Positions 1-9,279 of a stretch of 64,000 nucleotides of DNA are shown here, one piece after another. How positions within the stretch are numbered: position 1 is the first letter of the stretch; each line of letters starts with the position of its first letter. The position numbers and the translations under genes were made by a program. A model generated the notes under the pieces. It was not told the DNA's origin. It searched no databases and saw only the letters and a program-made list of their open reading frames with translations. Origin of the DNA: Actinobacteria bacterium UBA4426 (GTDB lineage Bacteria; Actinomycetota; Actinomycetes; S36-B12); NCBI GenBank assembly GCA_002390705.1, contig DGQA01000005.1, positions 24,268-88,267 of the forward strand. The letters are read 5' to 3'.

Positions 1-1386
1 TCAAAGGACGTAAATAAGGATGGATTTATCGATAGTGATGGTGGGGTGCCAAAATCCGGTGCCATGTCCACTAATCCGTCTTCAACTTATGTGGGAGCAG
101 AGAACTTTATTGCCCAGCCCAATGAACGACTCATTGATGGATCGCTTTCCTGGTATTTAGAGGACTCTGGTTTTCCGGTCACTCTCAACGCATGTAAATC
201 AAAAGGCGACACTTACTCGTGGAAAATTCAGCGAGGTGGAAAAGTCATCCAGCGAATCGCCACAACGAAATTGGCGAAGAAAACCTGCCGCACCACTGTG
301 CAACTGCCTGAAGGTCTACATAGTTTCACACTGACCGTAACTTCCGGCTCTAAAACCAAACGCCAATCCATGGTGGCAAATATCTCCCACTACCTGATGG
401 TGGTCATGGGCGACTCGTACGCTTCCGGTGAAGGTAATCCACGAAATGTAGATGCTTGGCTCAACAATCGGTCTCCCTCGTTCGATCCGTACTGGGATGA
501 CGAACAGTGCAATCGAAGCGTTCATGGTGCGCCGGCTCAAGCGGCACTTAAACTTGAGCGATCATCCAAAAAGAGTTCGGTGACCCTCGTTGACGTTTCT
601 TGCTCCGGGGCGACTGTGCAAAAAGGAATTCTGGGTCCGCAGTTGCGCGGTATGAAATCTCAAATCGAAGCGGTGAACGATCTCGTCAAAGGCCGAGATA
701 TTGATGCGATTGTCATGTCTGCTGGCGGTAACGACGTTGGGTTTGGATCGATTCTCACCTCATGTGCCTTGCAAAGTAACTGCCCGCTGGCCACCACAAC
801 CACTCCCCCGCTTTCGGCCTACCCCACTATGCAGACGGGGGTTCAGGCCCTTACCGCCGAATTGCCCACCGGTTATTCATTGATAAACAAATGCTTTACC
901 GACTCAACCTGCACAGGGACGCAGAACCAAAACTTGCCGGGCCTGTCATTGAGCCCGATCGGGCAAGTTTTTCTCAATTCTTACCCGGACCCGACTCGGT
1001 CCGAAACTGGATCAACCTGCAGTTACCTCACGATTTCCCAAGAAGACTTTGCTTGGGCTCATGACACGATCCTCGATCCCAGTCCAGTGGATCCTTTTAT
1101 GTACCGAACCACTCAGGGTCGAGTAGTGCCATTAAGTAGCGGGGCGGGTTCTCTCAATGGCGCTATTGCGAATACGACCCAAATCGGGTGGAAACCGATC
1201 ATGGGCACGTGGAGTAAAACCGGAACCGGGTCTACCGGACACGGCGTTTGTGCAGGCGGGCAGTCTTGGATATTCGGTCTTACCGGAATTTTTGGCTTCA
1301 CCTCTGGATCGTTTCACCCCAACCCAGTTGGCCAAAAAAAGATTTCCGGCATCATCTTCCGAGAAATGGTGGCCTCGGGTTTCTAG
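1..1386 (+). CDS. Secreted SGNH/GDSL hydrolase, 5' end outside the window
   Basis: The reading frame is open from the first base, so the gene starts upstream; the first in-window start-like codon (GTG at 46) is probably internal. Seen: an EF-hand-like calcium loop (DVNKDGFIDSDG) at bases 7-42; block I GDSYASGEG with the nucleophile Ser (bases about 409-435); a GGNDVGFG block III; and SFHPN near the C-terminus, supplying the catalytic His. This is the layout of the SGNH esterase/lipase family. The many Cys residues suggest an exported protein with disulfides. The substrate cannot be told from the sequence. Confidence 0.85.
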   Translation, partial: SKDVNKDGFIDSDGGVPKSGAMSTNPSSTYVGAENFIAQPNERLIDGSLSWYLEDSGFPVTLNACKSKGDTYSWKIQRGGKVIQRIATTKLAKKTCRTTVQLPEGLHSFTLTVTSGSKTKRQSMVANISHYLMVVMGDSYASGEGNPRNVDAWLNNRSPSFDPYWDDEQCNRSVHGAPAQAALKLERSSKKSSVTLVDVSCSGATVQKGILGPQLRGMKSQIEAVNDLVKGRDIDAIVMSAGGNDVGFGSILTSCALQSNCPLATTTTPPLSAYPTMQTGVQALTAELPTGYSLINKCFTDSTCTGTQNQNLPGLSLSPIGQVFLNSYPDPTRSETGSTCSYLTISQEDFAWAHDTILDPSPVDPFMYRTTQGRVVPLSSGAGSLNGAIANTTQIGWKPIMGTWSKTGTGSTGHGVCAGGQSWIFGLTGIFGFTSGSFHPNPVGQKKISGIIFREMVASGF

Positions 1387-1423
1387 CACCAGGGGCCAGT
1401 GATAATCTCGGGGCTCGCCACAG

Positions 1424-1496
<73 letters not shown>

Positions 1497-1734
1497 CTTA
1501 TCGTGAAGAGTATCGGTTCTCTTTACGATAGATCTGCTCGAAAGCGCGATCACGCAAGATGCGGGAAAAATCTTGAGCTGAAGTCACGATTTCTAGGGGT
1601 TGACACTGAACTGGTAGGTACAAATGCTTTGACTTTTCAGACAAAAACCTGCCCTCGTTGCGACCCGAGTGTGAAGATCAGTTTACTCCTCAGCCAAGTG
1701 AGGTCACGAAAAAGGGTTAAAGAAACCAGGGGGA

Positions 1735-2652
1735 TCACGGGAGACGAATCGGGTCACCCATAGACCAAGCCACCGCCGTCCCGCGCTCCATGCCCGCTAG
1801 GTCAGCCATATCCGCTTCGTCGAGACTGAAAGAAAATAGGTCTGCGTTCTCAAAGATCCGATTATTAACAGTGCTCTTCGGTAAAACCGCAAAGCCCTGC
1901 TGCACGCCCCAACGCAGAAGCACCTGTGCTTCACCAACTTGATACTTCTTCGCTATTTTCTCCAGGGTCCCATCGGAGACTCGCATCTGCTGTGTCTTAG
2001 CACTGTCATGTCCTACTGCCGTGCGCCAAGTGTCGAGCGGAACAAGACTGCTGTAGGCAACGACGCAGATCAAATTTTCGCGCAGATACTTGACGAGCTC
2101 CCGCTTCTGCGACCAGGGGTGGAGTTCGATCTGATTAACCTCCGGAAGGGGAAGTCCCGCAGCTCGTATTTCCTCGATGTGTATCTTGCTGTAGTTGGAC
2201 ACTCCGATTGCCCGCGCCTTACCTTGATCACGCAGTTCCACAAGGCCACGCCATTGATTGATGCGTTCGCTAGGTGTCATTGGTGAATGAATCAGATATA
2301 AATCCACATAGTCGAGCCCCAACCGGTCCAAGCTGTTATCTAAAGAGATAGTTGTTGTGCCGAAATTCTTGGCTGGAAGCCCCCAGTCAGGATTTCCAGG
2401 GAATAGTTTCGTTGTTACAAACATGTCGTCGCGGCGCAAACCTGCTGTGAAGGCCTTCGCCAAGGCTCGTCCCACTCCTTTTTCATTTTCATAGGCTTCT
2501 GCCGTGTCGACATGCCGGTAGCCTGCTGAAATCGCAGTGTCCAAGGCCCTCTCTACCTGGTTCTCACTTATTAGATAAGTCCCGAAACCGAGGGCCGGAA
2601 TCTGGACATCGTTCTTTAGCCGAAGAACATCAGAGTCCAGAGGGACTGTCAT
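1735..2652 (-). CDS. Aldo/keto reductase
   Basis: A 305-residue AKR-superfamily protein closest in pattern to the 2,5-diketo-D-gluconate reductase group. It should reduce aldehydes or ketones with NADPH in the cytosol. The catalytic tetrad is visible: Asp49 and Tyr54 in GYRHVDTAEAYENE, Lys82 in VTTKLF, and His122 in LYLIHSP. The cofactor-binding LPKS stretch is near the C-terminus. The start is preceded by AAAGG at good spacing. It stands alone between tRNA-Lys and the iron transporter on the other strand, so the context gives no substrate. Confidence 0.9.
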   Translation of the reverse strand: MTVPLDSDVLRLKNDVQIPALGFGTYLISENQVERALDTAISAGYRHVDTAEAYENEKGVGRALAKAFTAGLRRDDMFVTTKLFPGNPDWGLPAKNFGTTTISLDNSLDRLGLDYVDLYLIHSPMTPSERINQWRGLVELRDQGKARAIGVSNYSKIHIEEIRAAGLPLPEVNQIELHPWSQKRELVKYLRENLICVVAYSSLVPLDTWRTAVGHDSAKTQQMRVSDGTLEKIAKKYQVGEAQVLLRWGVQQGFAVLPKSTVNNRIFENADLFSFSLDEADMADLAGMERGTAVAWSMGDPIRLP

Positions 2653-2775
2653 TAGGTTGCCTTTCGCACAAGGAACTCACAATGTCCCAAGCATATTCAC
2701 ATTCGGGGAGCGGCGGAGTCGTCACCGCCAGTGCGCACCTTGGGTGTGAAATCCCACCCCTGCTCAACTTAGAAA

Positions 2776-2794
2776 ATAGGTTAGGCTAGCCTAA
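2776..2794 (+). promoter_or_regulatory. IdeR/DtxR iron box upstream of the ferric iron transporter
   Basis: The 19 bases match the DtxR/IdeR consensus TWAGGTTAGSCTAACCTWA at 17 positions and contain a perfect 16-bp palindrome, GTTAGGCTAGCCTAAC (2780-2795). It lies 36 bp before the binding-protein start. IdeR with bound Fe(II) normally represses from such sites, so the fbp operon should be induced when iron is scarce. The match is seen; the regulation is inferred. Confidence 0.88.
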
Positions 2795-2830
2795 CTCATA
2801 TCCCGTTCATTCCTGAGAAAGGTTCTACAC

Positions 2831-3853
2831 ATGTTCGCTCGCAAGATTGCTCTACTGACCGTAGTCTCAGTGTTAACAGCGCCATTACTCGTGGCATGTT
2901 CCAGCGACTCGGGTTCTAACGGTTCATCAGAGGAAATCACCCTTTATTCCGGACGCGGTGAGTATCTTGTTGGTTCTCTTTTTGATCAGTTCACGGAAGA
3001 AACCGGCATCAAAGTCAATGCACGCTACGGGGGCAGCGCCGAACTAGCTGCCCAGATGCTGGAGGAGGGAGACAAATCTCCCGCTCAGGTCTATCTTTCA
3101 CAGGACTCCGGCGCACTTGGCACAGTAGAAGGAATCCTTGCAACATTGCCCACCAGCATCGTAAATTTAATCCCAGAGTCATATCGAGCAGCCAATGACA
3201 CATGGATAGGTGTGACCGGACGGGCACGCGTCATTGCCTACGACTCTGAAACTGTCACTGAAGGCGAGGTTCCTACTTCAGTTTTTGATTTAACGGATGA
3301 AAAGTGGCGGGGACAAGTGGGTATAGCTCCCGCGAATGCGTCCTTTCAATCATTCATCACAGCCATGCGCATTGCCGAGGGAGAAGAAGCCACCCGCAAT
3401 TGGCTCGAGGACTTGGTCGCCAACGACGTCCAAAAGTATGAAAAGAACGGGCTGATACTTGATGCTGTGGACAGTGGGCAGGTCGAGTTGGGTCTGATTA
3501 ATCACTACTACTGGTTCCGCAAAGCCGCAGAGGTTGGAGAGGATTCAATGCGGGCACAGATTTCCTTCGCCGATCCTAAGGATCCATTATCTCTTATCAA
3601 TGTCTCCGGCGTTGGACTACTTAAAAAGTCGCAGGAAAACCCAAACGCAATTGCTTTCGTAAAGTGGCTAATGTCAAAAGAGACCCAAGAATGGTTCGCA
3701 AATACCACGTACGAGTACCCATTACTCCCTGCCGCTGAGGCAGCCGAAGGCCTACCTGCTTTAGACTCACTCCTTGGACCTGACATTGATCTTGCTCAAT
3801 TGTCGGATCTGCCAGCAACTCTCAAGCTTCTCCAAGATGTCGGGTTAATTTAA
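2831..3853 (+). CDS. fbpA: Ferric iron ABC transporter, substrate-binding lipoprotein
   Basis: A 340-residue extracytoplasmic Fe(III)-binding protein of the FbpA/FutA type that hands iron to the permease encoded next to it. The N-terminal signal ends in the lipobox LVAC, with Cys23 as the lipidated residue. The ITLYSGRGEYL start of the mature fold and the HYYW motif (His225, Tyr226, Tyr227) fit iron-binding proteins, where paired tyrosines are ligands. A GAGAAAGG ribosome site sits 8 nt before the ATG. It is the first gene of a three-gene operon behind an IdeR box. Confidence 0.92.
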   Translation: MFARKIALLTVVSVLTAPLLVACSSDSGSNGSSEEITLYSGRGEYLVGSLFDQFTEETGIKVNARYGGSAELAAQMLEEGDKSPAQVYLSQDSGALGTVEGILATLPTSIVNLIPESYRAANDTWIGVTGRARVIAYDSETVTEGEVPTSVFDLTDEKWRGQVGIAPANASFQSFITAMRIAEGEEATRNWLEDLVANDVQKYEKNGLILDAVDSGQVELGLINHYYWFRKAAEVGEDSMRAQISFADPKDPLSLINVSGVGLLKKSQENPNAIAFVKWLMSKETQEWFANTTYEYPLLPAAEAAEGLPALDSLLGPDIDLAQLSDLPATLKLLQDVGLI

Positions 3854-3859
3854 ATTCTG

Positions 3860-5428
3860 ATGCCGTCAAGTCCCGCGCCCAGAACGCCGCGGCTCCTTTT
3901 TTGGGGGGCCGCGGCCGCCGCATCTATTGCCGCAATACCACTTCTATATCTAGTAATTCGAATCACAGGGTCTGGGATCGACAGTATCTTGGAAGTGCTC
4001 TCGCGAGGTCGCACGTGGGAAACGGCCGGTACAAGTCTTGGATTAGCCTTCACGGTAATTATTGCAAGCCTAGCAATTAGTTACCCCACTGCTTTGATAC
4101 TGACCCGAGTTCACGTTCCATTCCCGCGGTCCTTCTTCACTCTGGCAGTTCTTCCGCTGGCAATACCTTCCTATGTGGCGGCTTATGCCTGGCTTGCGCA
4201 ATTCCCGGCAATGTCTGGGTTCTGGGCAGCAGCCCTAATTCTCACCTTGGTGAGTTTTCCCTACACATTTCTTCCCATCATTGTGTCCTTGCGAACCTCA
4301 GACCATTCATTAGAGCAAGTTGCGCGATCGCTCGGTAGAACTCCAATAACGGCTTTTCTCGCGACGTCTTTTCGACAAAGCACGCCCGCAGCCGCTGCTG
4401 GTTCACTCCTTATTGGTCTATACGTTCTGTCAGATTTTGGCGTCGTGGCTCTCTTCCGCGTCGATACGTTTACCAGGGTCATCTACTCCACCTATCGGGC
4501 AAGTTTTGATAAAACCTCTGCAGCTGTCTTAGCTGGGATATTGGTACTGCTGGCAATAATTCTGATCTCTCTCGAGCGAAAAGCCCGTGGCCGCACCCTG
4601 CGTTATCGCCCAGACCGGGGGGTAGCGAACTCGCTGTCCAGACTCACTTCAACACGAGGTATCCGGAGCGCAAGTGTCGCCTGGCTCACTGGACTAGCAA
4701 CGACCTCACTCCTAATTCCGACCGCTTCCCTTTTTATTCTCATGTCCGAGGGAACTCGAGCGCTGGATTGGGGCGAATTGACGACTGCAGTGATCAACAC
4801 CGTTGTCGTTTCCTTTGTTGGGGCGGTCATCGCCGTGGGACTCGCTCTACCTATTGCCGCACTCACCTCGCGCTTTCGAAATAGAAAATCTGCCGCAATT
4901 GAATCTTTGTCTTACTCCGGCCTCGCGCTGCCCGGTGTTGTCATCGGACTCTCGCTTGTGTTTCTCTCCATCAACGTGTTCCCCGCAATTTATCAAAGTT
5001 TCTTTTTGCTGGCGTTCGCATATGCCGTCCTATTTTTGCCTAAGTCGCTTGGTGCATCTCGATCCGCTTTCGAATCAACCCCTCCAGTGCTCGAGCAAGT
5101 TGCCCGTTCATTGGGGAAAAAACCGATGAGTGCATGGATGTTCACCACCGGTAGGCTTTCGTTGACAGGCGTAGCGGCTGGCGGCCTGCTCGTTATGCTC
5201 ACATCCATGAAGGAACTTCCCGCGACTCTTATGCTTCGTCCAACCGGGTTTGAGACTCTTGCTACAGAATTGTGGAACAGAACCGAGCTCGCAGCATATG
5301 GAGCCGCTGTTCCTTATGCCTTAGCGTTGATCGCTGTGGCAGCTATCCCGGCCTTTTTACTGTCAAAAGCAATTTTGGTGACAAAATCCGAAGAGAAAAG
5401 GCCCACCGAAATTTCGATCTCAGCATGA
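3860..5428 (+). CDS. fbpB: Ferric iron ABC transporter, fused permease
   Basis: This 522-residue inner-membrane protein carries two permease halves in one chain, as in FbpB. Each half has an EAA-type loop that docks to the ATPase: EQVARSLGRTP near residue 152 and EQVARSLGKKP near residue 412. About twelve hydrophobic segments are visible. It begins 6 nt after the binding-protein stop and its own stop overlaps the ATPase start, so the three genes are co-translated. Confidence 0.92.
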   Translation: MPSSPAPRTPRLLFWGAAAAASIAAIPLLYLVIRITGSGIDSILEVLSRGRTWETAGTSLGLAFTVIIASLAISYPTALILTRVHVPFPRSFFTLAVLPLAIPSYVAAYAWLAQFPAMSGFWAAALILTLVSFPYTFLPIIVSLRTSDHSLEQVARSLGRTPITAFLATSFRQSTPAAAAGSLLIGLYVLSDFGVVALFRVDTFTRVIYSTYRASFDKTSAAVLAGILVLLAIILISLERKARGRTLRYRPDRGVANSLSRLTSTRGIRSASVAWLTGLATTSLLIPTASLFILMSEGTRALDWGELTTAVINTVVVSFVGAVIAVGLALPIAALTSRFRNRKSAAIESLSYSGLALPGVVIGLSLVFLSINVFPAIYQSFFLLAFAYAVLFLPKSLGASRSAFESTPPVLEQVARSLGKKPMSAWMFTTGRLSLTGVAAGGLLVMLTSMKELPATLMLRPTGFETLATELWNRTELAAYGAAVPYALALIAVAAIPAFLLSKAILVTKSEEKRPTEISISA

Positions 5429-6474
5429 AAGCCATAGAAGTCTCCGGCGTGTCTGCAGGATACGGCGGAGAACCAGTCATTAAGGAAATCGATCTCGCGG
5501 TTGACTCCCAACAACTTCTGGCAATTCTTGGTCGCAGTGGATCCGGAAAGTCGACCCTAGTTAAGACTATAACCGGATTTATTCGGCCCTTGTGTGGGAA
5601 AATTTTTCTTGATGGGGTTCAGGTCGCTGGACCAGAAGTCTTTGTACCGCCCGAATTACGCAATATTGGTCTCGTTCCGCAGGAAGGGGGCCTATTCCCA
5701 CACCTCAGCGTTGCCCAAAATGTGGAATTTGGAATTCGGAAGGATGCCGGCAAAGATCTCCGGGTCCAGGAGCTACTTGAACTTGTAGACCTCCGTGAAT
5801 TGGCACGTGCACGGCCCCAGGAACTGAGTGGAGGGCAGCAACAGCGAGTGTCCTTGGCACGTGCGCTTGCTCGGCGCCCTAGTGTGATTTTGCTTGATGA
5901 GCCCTTTAACGCCCTCGACGCCACGCTCCGCGATCATGTTCGTGCTGACATCGCTGAAATTTTATCTCACACGTCAACAACTGCGATCCTTGTCACCCAT
6001 GATCAAGATGAGGCACTTTCAACAGCACATTCAATTGCTTTGATGGATCTCGGTCGAATATTGGCATTTGGCTCACCTCAGAGTCTTTACCAATCACCAA
6101 ATTCAATACCCGCCGCAAAGCTGCTGGGTCCAATCAACGAAATACCCGGCACGGTCGCCTCCGAACACATTGCGGACACTGAGTTTGGAGAAATGACCTT
6201 TGACACACACGAGTTAACTGAAGTTGGCACTCGAGGCACGGTGCTCACAAGACCTGAGTCGATTGATTTCGGTAACCAGGGGACCTCAGCTCTGGTTGAA
6301 TCCATCCGTTTTCATGGTCATCAGGCAATGGTCACGGTCATCACCCAGTCAGGCTTGCGGCTGAAAGTGCGAGATGAACAGTCAGTGACATCACATATCG
6401 GAGACACCGTGCAGTTAGTTTTCAATGATGTGAATACCTTCATCCCTGCAAGTCAGGCAAGCGGAAGACTCTGA
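5425..6474 (+). CDS. fbpC: Ferric iron ABC transporter, ATP-binding protein
   Basis: This 349-residue ATPase powers the Fbp iron importer. Walker A is GRSGSGKST (36-44), the ABC signature LSGGQQQR starts near 134 and Walker B ILLDEP near 155. The C-terminal third after about residue 240 resembles the TOBE-type domain of FbpC/PotA proteins. I chose the ATG at 5425 because it overlaps the permease stop in an ATGA junction and gives the normal N-terminus; the frame stays open further upstream without homology. Confidence 0.92.
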   Translation: MKAIEVSGVSAGYGGEPVIKEIDLAVDSQQLLAILGRSGSGKSTLVKTITGFIRPLCGKIFLDGVQVAGPEVFVPPELRNIGLVPQEGGLFPHLSVAQNVEFGIRKDAGKDLRVQELLELVDLRELARARPQELSGGQQQRVSLARALARRPSVILLDEPFNALDATLRDHVRADIAEILSHTSTTAILVTHDQDEALSTAHSIALMDLGRILAFGSPQSLYQSPNSIPAAKLLGPINEIPGTVASEHIADTEFGEMTFDTHELTEVGTRGTVLTRPESIDFGNQGTSALVESIRFHGHQAMVTVITQSGLRLKVRDEQSVTSHIGDTVQLVFNDVNTFIPASQASGRL

Positions 6475-6479
6475 CCGCG

Positions 6480-6506
6480 CAACCTTTGGAGCCTCTTCCG
6501 AGGTTG
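6480..6506 (+). terminator. Possible terminator hairpin behind fbpC
   Basis: CAACCT (6480-6485) pairs with AGGTTG (6501-6506), with an inner GGA/TCC pairing. It lies just behind the fbpC stop and before the second iron box. No T-tract follows, so it is a weak candidate. Confidence 0.35.
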
Positions 6507-6607
6507 TGAACTCTAGATACATGGCTGCTTGGGAAGTGTGTAGGAGCGAGCACTACTGCACCCTCCGCGCGATATTCTATGAAGGGGAGGGGGTGGTACT
6601 TTGCAGG

Positions 6608-6626
6608 TAAAGATAGGCTAACCTTA
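6608..6626 (+). promoter_or_regulatory. IdeR/DtxR iron box overlapping a leaderless promoter
   Basis: TAAAGATAGGCTAACCTTA matches the IdeR consensus TWAGGTTAGSCTAACCTWA at 17 of 19 positions. The site contains TAACCT (6619-6624), a -10 hexamer exactly 6 nt before the ATG at 6631. That is the leaderless-transcript geometry seen at many genes here. A repressor bound here would cover the -10 directly, so the following gene should be switched on by iron starvation. Confidence 0.85.
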
Positions 6627-6630
6627 CCTT

Positions 6631-9279
6631 ATGGTCATTGCTGGGGTGCAGCTAAGCACAGGAGTTCGCCAAGGAGAACGAAAATTAACCCTCGATTGCA
6701 TGAGTCTACGCACCGGAACGGCATTCGTTTTTGAAGAAGAGAACATCAGTTACCCCGAGCTATCGCGACGGGTGAAGCAGCGTTCGAAAGAGCTCGGCAC
6801 ACTTCGCCGGGTTGTTCTGATCGAAACGGCGAGCCACCCGGAGCCACTAATCACCTATCTTGCTTGCGTAACTGGTGGTCACGTGGCCCTGCTCGTAGGT
6901 GCCGCAAGTCCATTGCATGCAGGCTATTCAGAAATTGAGGCCGAGTACCGCCCCGACTCCACGATGCGAAGAAATGCAACCGGCTCCTGGGATCTGACAA
7001 GCAATCGTGAGGTTCCCCTGGGTGAACTCAATTCCGAACTTTCCGTGCTCTTATCTACCTCAGGCAGCACCGGGTCACCAAAAATGGTGAAGTTGTCATA
7101 CGACAATCTAGAGAGTAACGCCCAAGCTATTTCTCAATACCTATCCCTGAAGACCCATGAAGTAACAGCGACCCTCCTGCCTTGGTCCTACTGCTACGGA
7201 TTGTCAGTGATAAATAGTCATCTTGCCTCGGGAGCAAAAGTAGTGCTCACCGATTTATCCGTTGCCGATTCTTGTTTCTGGGATCTTGCCGTCAACACAA
7301 AGATTACAAATATTTCGGGTGTTCCCTACTCCTTCGAAGTAATGGAGGAAAAAAAATTTAAGCCAAGCCAAGTCCCCAGCCTCCGTTTGATCACCCAAGC
7401 CGGTGGTCGGATGGATCCGAATGCAGTTGTCCGGTTCAGTGAAATGTGCCGGGAAAGCGGATGTGACTTTTACGTGATGTACGGCCAAAGCGAAGCGACC
7501 GCGCGCATAGCGTATTTAGAACCGGCACTCGCACAGACCCATCCCGACTGTATTGGTAAACCTATTCCTGGAGGCAACTTATGGTTGGAGCCTGTTTCTG
7601 ACGGCCCCGCCGGGTCGAGCGAGCTGGTCTACAGCGGACCGAACGTGATGATTGGGTATGCCTTTGAGCGAGGCGACCTCGCCCTCGAACGACAGAGTGA
7701 GGTTTTACACACCGGAGATTTAGCAGAGCTAACTGACAGTGGTCTCTTTCGAATCACCGGAAGAATGAATCGAATTGCGAAACCTTTCGGGATTCGTGTT
7801 GATCTGGATCGACTCGAGCGGATCCTAAGTAATTCGCGTGACGAGATCGCCTGCGTAGAAACGCCCTACGGTCTGGCAATAATCGCTAGCCCTCGGGATC
7901 ACGATACTGATCACGCTGACAAGGACATTTTAGCGCTGGCACGAAACGTTGAGTCGGCAACAGGGCTTCCACTGTCGGCAATAAGGGCAGCCAGCATTCG
8001 CTCTATTCCCAGGCTCAAAAATGGTAAAGTCGATCACGTAAAAATCCAAGAAATGCACCAGGCCAACGAGATTTTGGCCGAAAAGTCGCCACAGCCCACA
8101 CAGAACAAGCCAGGCGATGCCGGAGAGATTTTGGCCCGCATACTGCGCAAATCTCCCGTTTCTAACGAGGACTCATTTGTCAGTTTAGCTGGGGATTCAA
8201 TGTCGTACGTCGCAGTTAGTGCTGCACTGCAGGACCGCTTTGGCGCCCTTCCTCCTGGGTGGCAACGCCTGACTGTGGCAGAACTCAACGAATTGGAGCG
8301 AGCTCCTAGCCGGTCGTTCCTCTCAACAACGAGTCTAGATGTGATGGCGTTACTGCGCACAATCGCCATTGTCTTAATCGCTGGCTCCCACATTGGGGCT
8401 TTTGATATTCGTGGTGGAGCCCACCTTCTTCTGGCTCTCGCTGGATTTAGCTTAGCGAAATTTCATCTGACTGAGGCTAACCGTCACCTGCGAACGCGAC
8501 GAATTGCTACGAGCGCCGGCCGCATTATTTTTATCAGTTTACTGTGGTTGGTACCACTAGTGATCTTGAACAATTCATACGGACCGAGTGTGATGTTCGG
8601 AATCAATTTTTTTGGCCCTGACGGTGGGGCGCCGGAGTGGCGCTACTGGTTTCTCGAAGCCTTGATTTATGCAATCGCGGTGACTGCAGCACTCTTGTTT
8701 CTACCACCGGTCGATCGTCTTGAACGACGGTGGCCGTTTGCGCTTCCCGTGTTTCTCATGGTGGTAGCCTCCCTCATCTCTTTTCTATTTGCAGCTCCAG
8801 AAGGTCCCGGCACGATGTACACGCCACTTGTCGCCGGTTGGCTTTTTGCCGCAGGATGGGCACTGCAACGTGCCCCGGACACTGCACGGCGGCTCCTGAT
8901 CCTTGTCGCCGTCCTCGGCGTTGGATATTTCTTCTTTAACCGGCCTGATCGAGTTGCGATCGTTGTGGGCGGGCTTGCATTAGCGGCTTTCCTGATGTGG
9001 GTACCGGTGCCGCGGGTTGTCGCTATGGCAGCAACTCGCGTGGCAGGCGCCTCATTAGTTATCTACGTGTCGCACTACCAGATTTACCCATTACTTGGAG
9101 ATTATAAATGGGTGGCTTTGGTGGTCTCCCTCGTGGCAGGGGTCGCAATGTGGACATGCTTGGAGATGCTACTTCGACAGATATCACTGCAACGAGACCG
9201 GCTCAGTAAATTGAGTCCTTCTGGGTCTAATAGATTCCATACGGCGTTTTCAGTGCGCAGAAACGCGTCCCATTCGTGA
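6631..9279 (+). CDS. Adenylation - carrier - membrane acyltransferase-3 fusion, iron-box controlled
   Basis: An 882-residue three-part protein. Residues 1-480 are an acyl/aminoacyl adenylation domain: P-loop STSGSTGSPKMVK (near 142-154), YGQSEAT (near 283), TGDL (near 360), FRITGRMNRIAKPFGIRVD and the catalytic Lys in RLKNGK (near 464). Residues 490-560 are a carrier domain with LAGDSMSY, whose Ser (near 523) would take phosphopantetheine. Residues 565-860 are a multi-pass acyltransferase-3 domain with the R-x10-H motif LRTIAIVLIAGSH. Inferred role: activate an acid, load it in cis and transfer it to a membrane or exported acceptor. Substrate and product are unknown. AcpS follows in an overlapping frame. 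Confidence 0.85.
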   Translation: MVIAGVQLSTGVRQGERKLTLDCMSLRTGTAFVFEEENISYPELSRRVKQRSKELGTLRRVVLIETASHPEPLITYLACVTGGHVALLVGAASPLHAGYSEIEAEYRPDSTMRRNATGSWDLTSNREVPLGELNSELSVLLSTSGSTGSPKMVKLSYDNLESNAQAISQYLSLKTHEVTATLLPWSYCYGLSVINSHLASGAKVVLTDLSVADSCFWDLAVNTKITNISGVPYSFEVMEEKKFKPSQVPSLRLITQAGGRMDPNAVVRFSEMCRESGCDFYVMYGQSEATARIAYLEPALAQTHPDCIGKPIPGGNLWLEPVSDGPAGSSELVYSGPNVMIGYAFERGDLALERQSEVLHTGDLAELTDSGLFRITGRMNRIAKPFGIRVDLDRLERILSNSRDEIACVETPYGLAIIASPRDHDTDHADKDILALARNVESATGLPLSAIRAASIRSIPRLKNGKVDHVKIQEMHQANEILAEKSPQPTQNKPGDAGEILARILRKSPVSNEDSFVSLAGDSMSYVAVSAALQDRFGALPPGWQRLTVAELNELERAPSRSFLSTTSLDVMALLRTIAIVLIAGSHIGAFDIRGGAHLLLALAGFSLAKFHLTEANRHLRTRRIATSAGRIIFISLLWLVPLVILNNSYGPSVMFGINFFGPDGGAPEWRYWFLEALIYAIAVTAALLFLPPVDRLERRWPFALPVFLMVVASLISFLFAAPEGPGTMYTPLVAGWLFAAGWALQRAPDTARRLLILVAVLGVGYFFFNRPDRVAIVVGGLALAAFLMWVPVPRVVAMAATRVAGASLVIYVSHYQIYPLLGDYKWVALVVSLVAGVAMWTCLEMLLRQISLQRDRLSKLSPSGSNRFHTAFSVRRNASHS

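Noticed and set aside
1504..1763. Open frame after tRNA-Lys with a CPRC motif
   Set aside because: It has no ribosome site or -10 signal, no recognisable family, and its end overlaps the aldo/keto reductase gene on the other strand.
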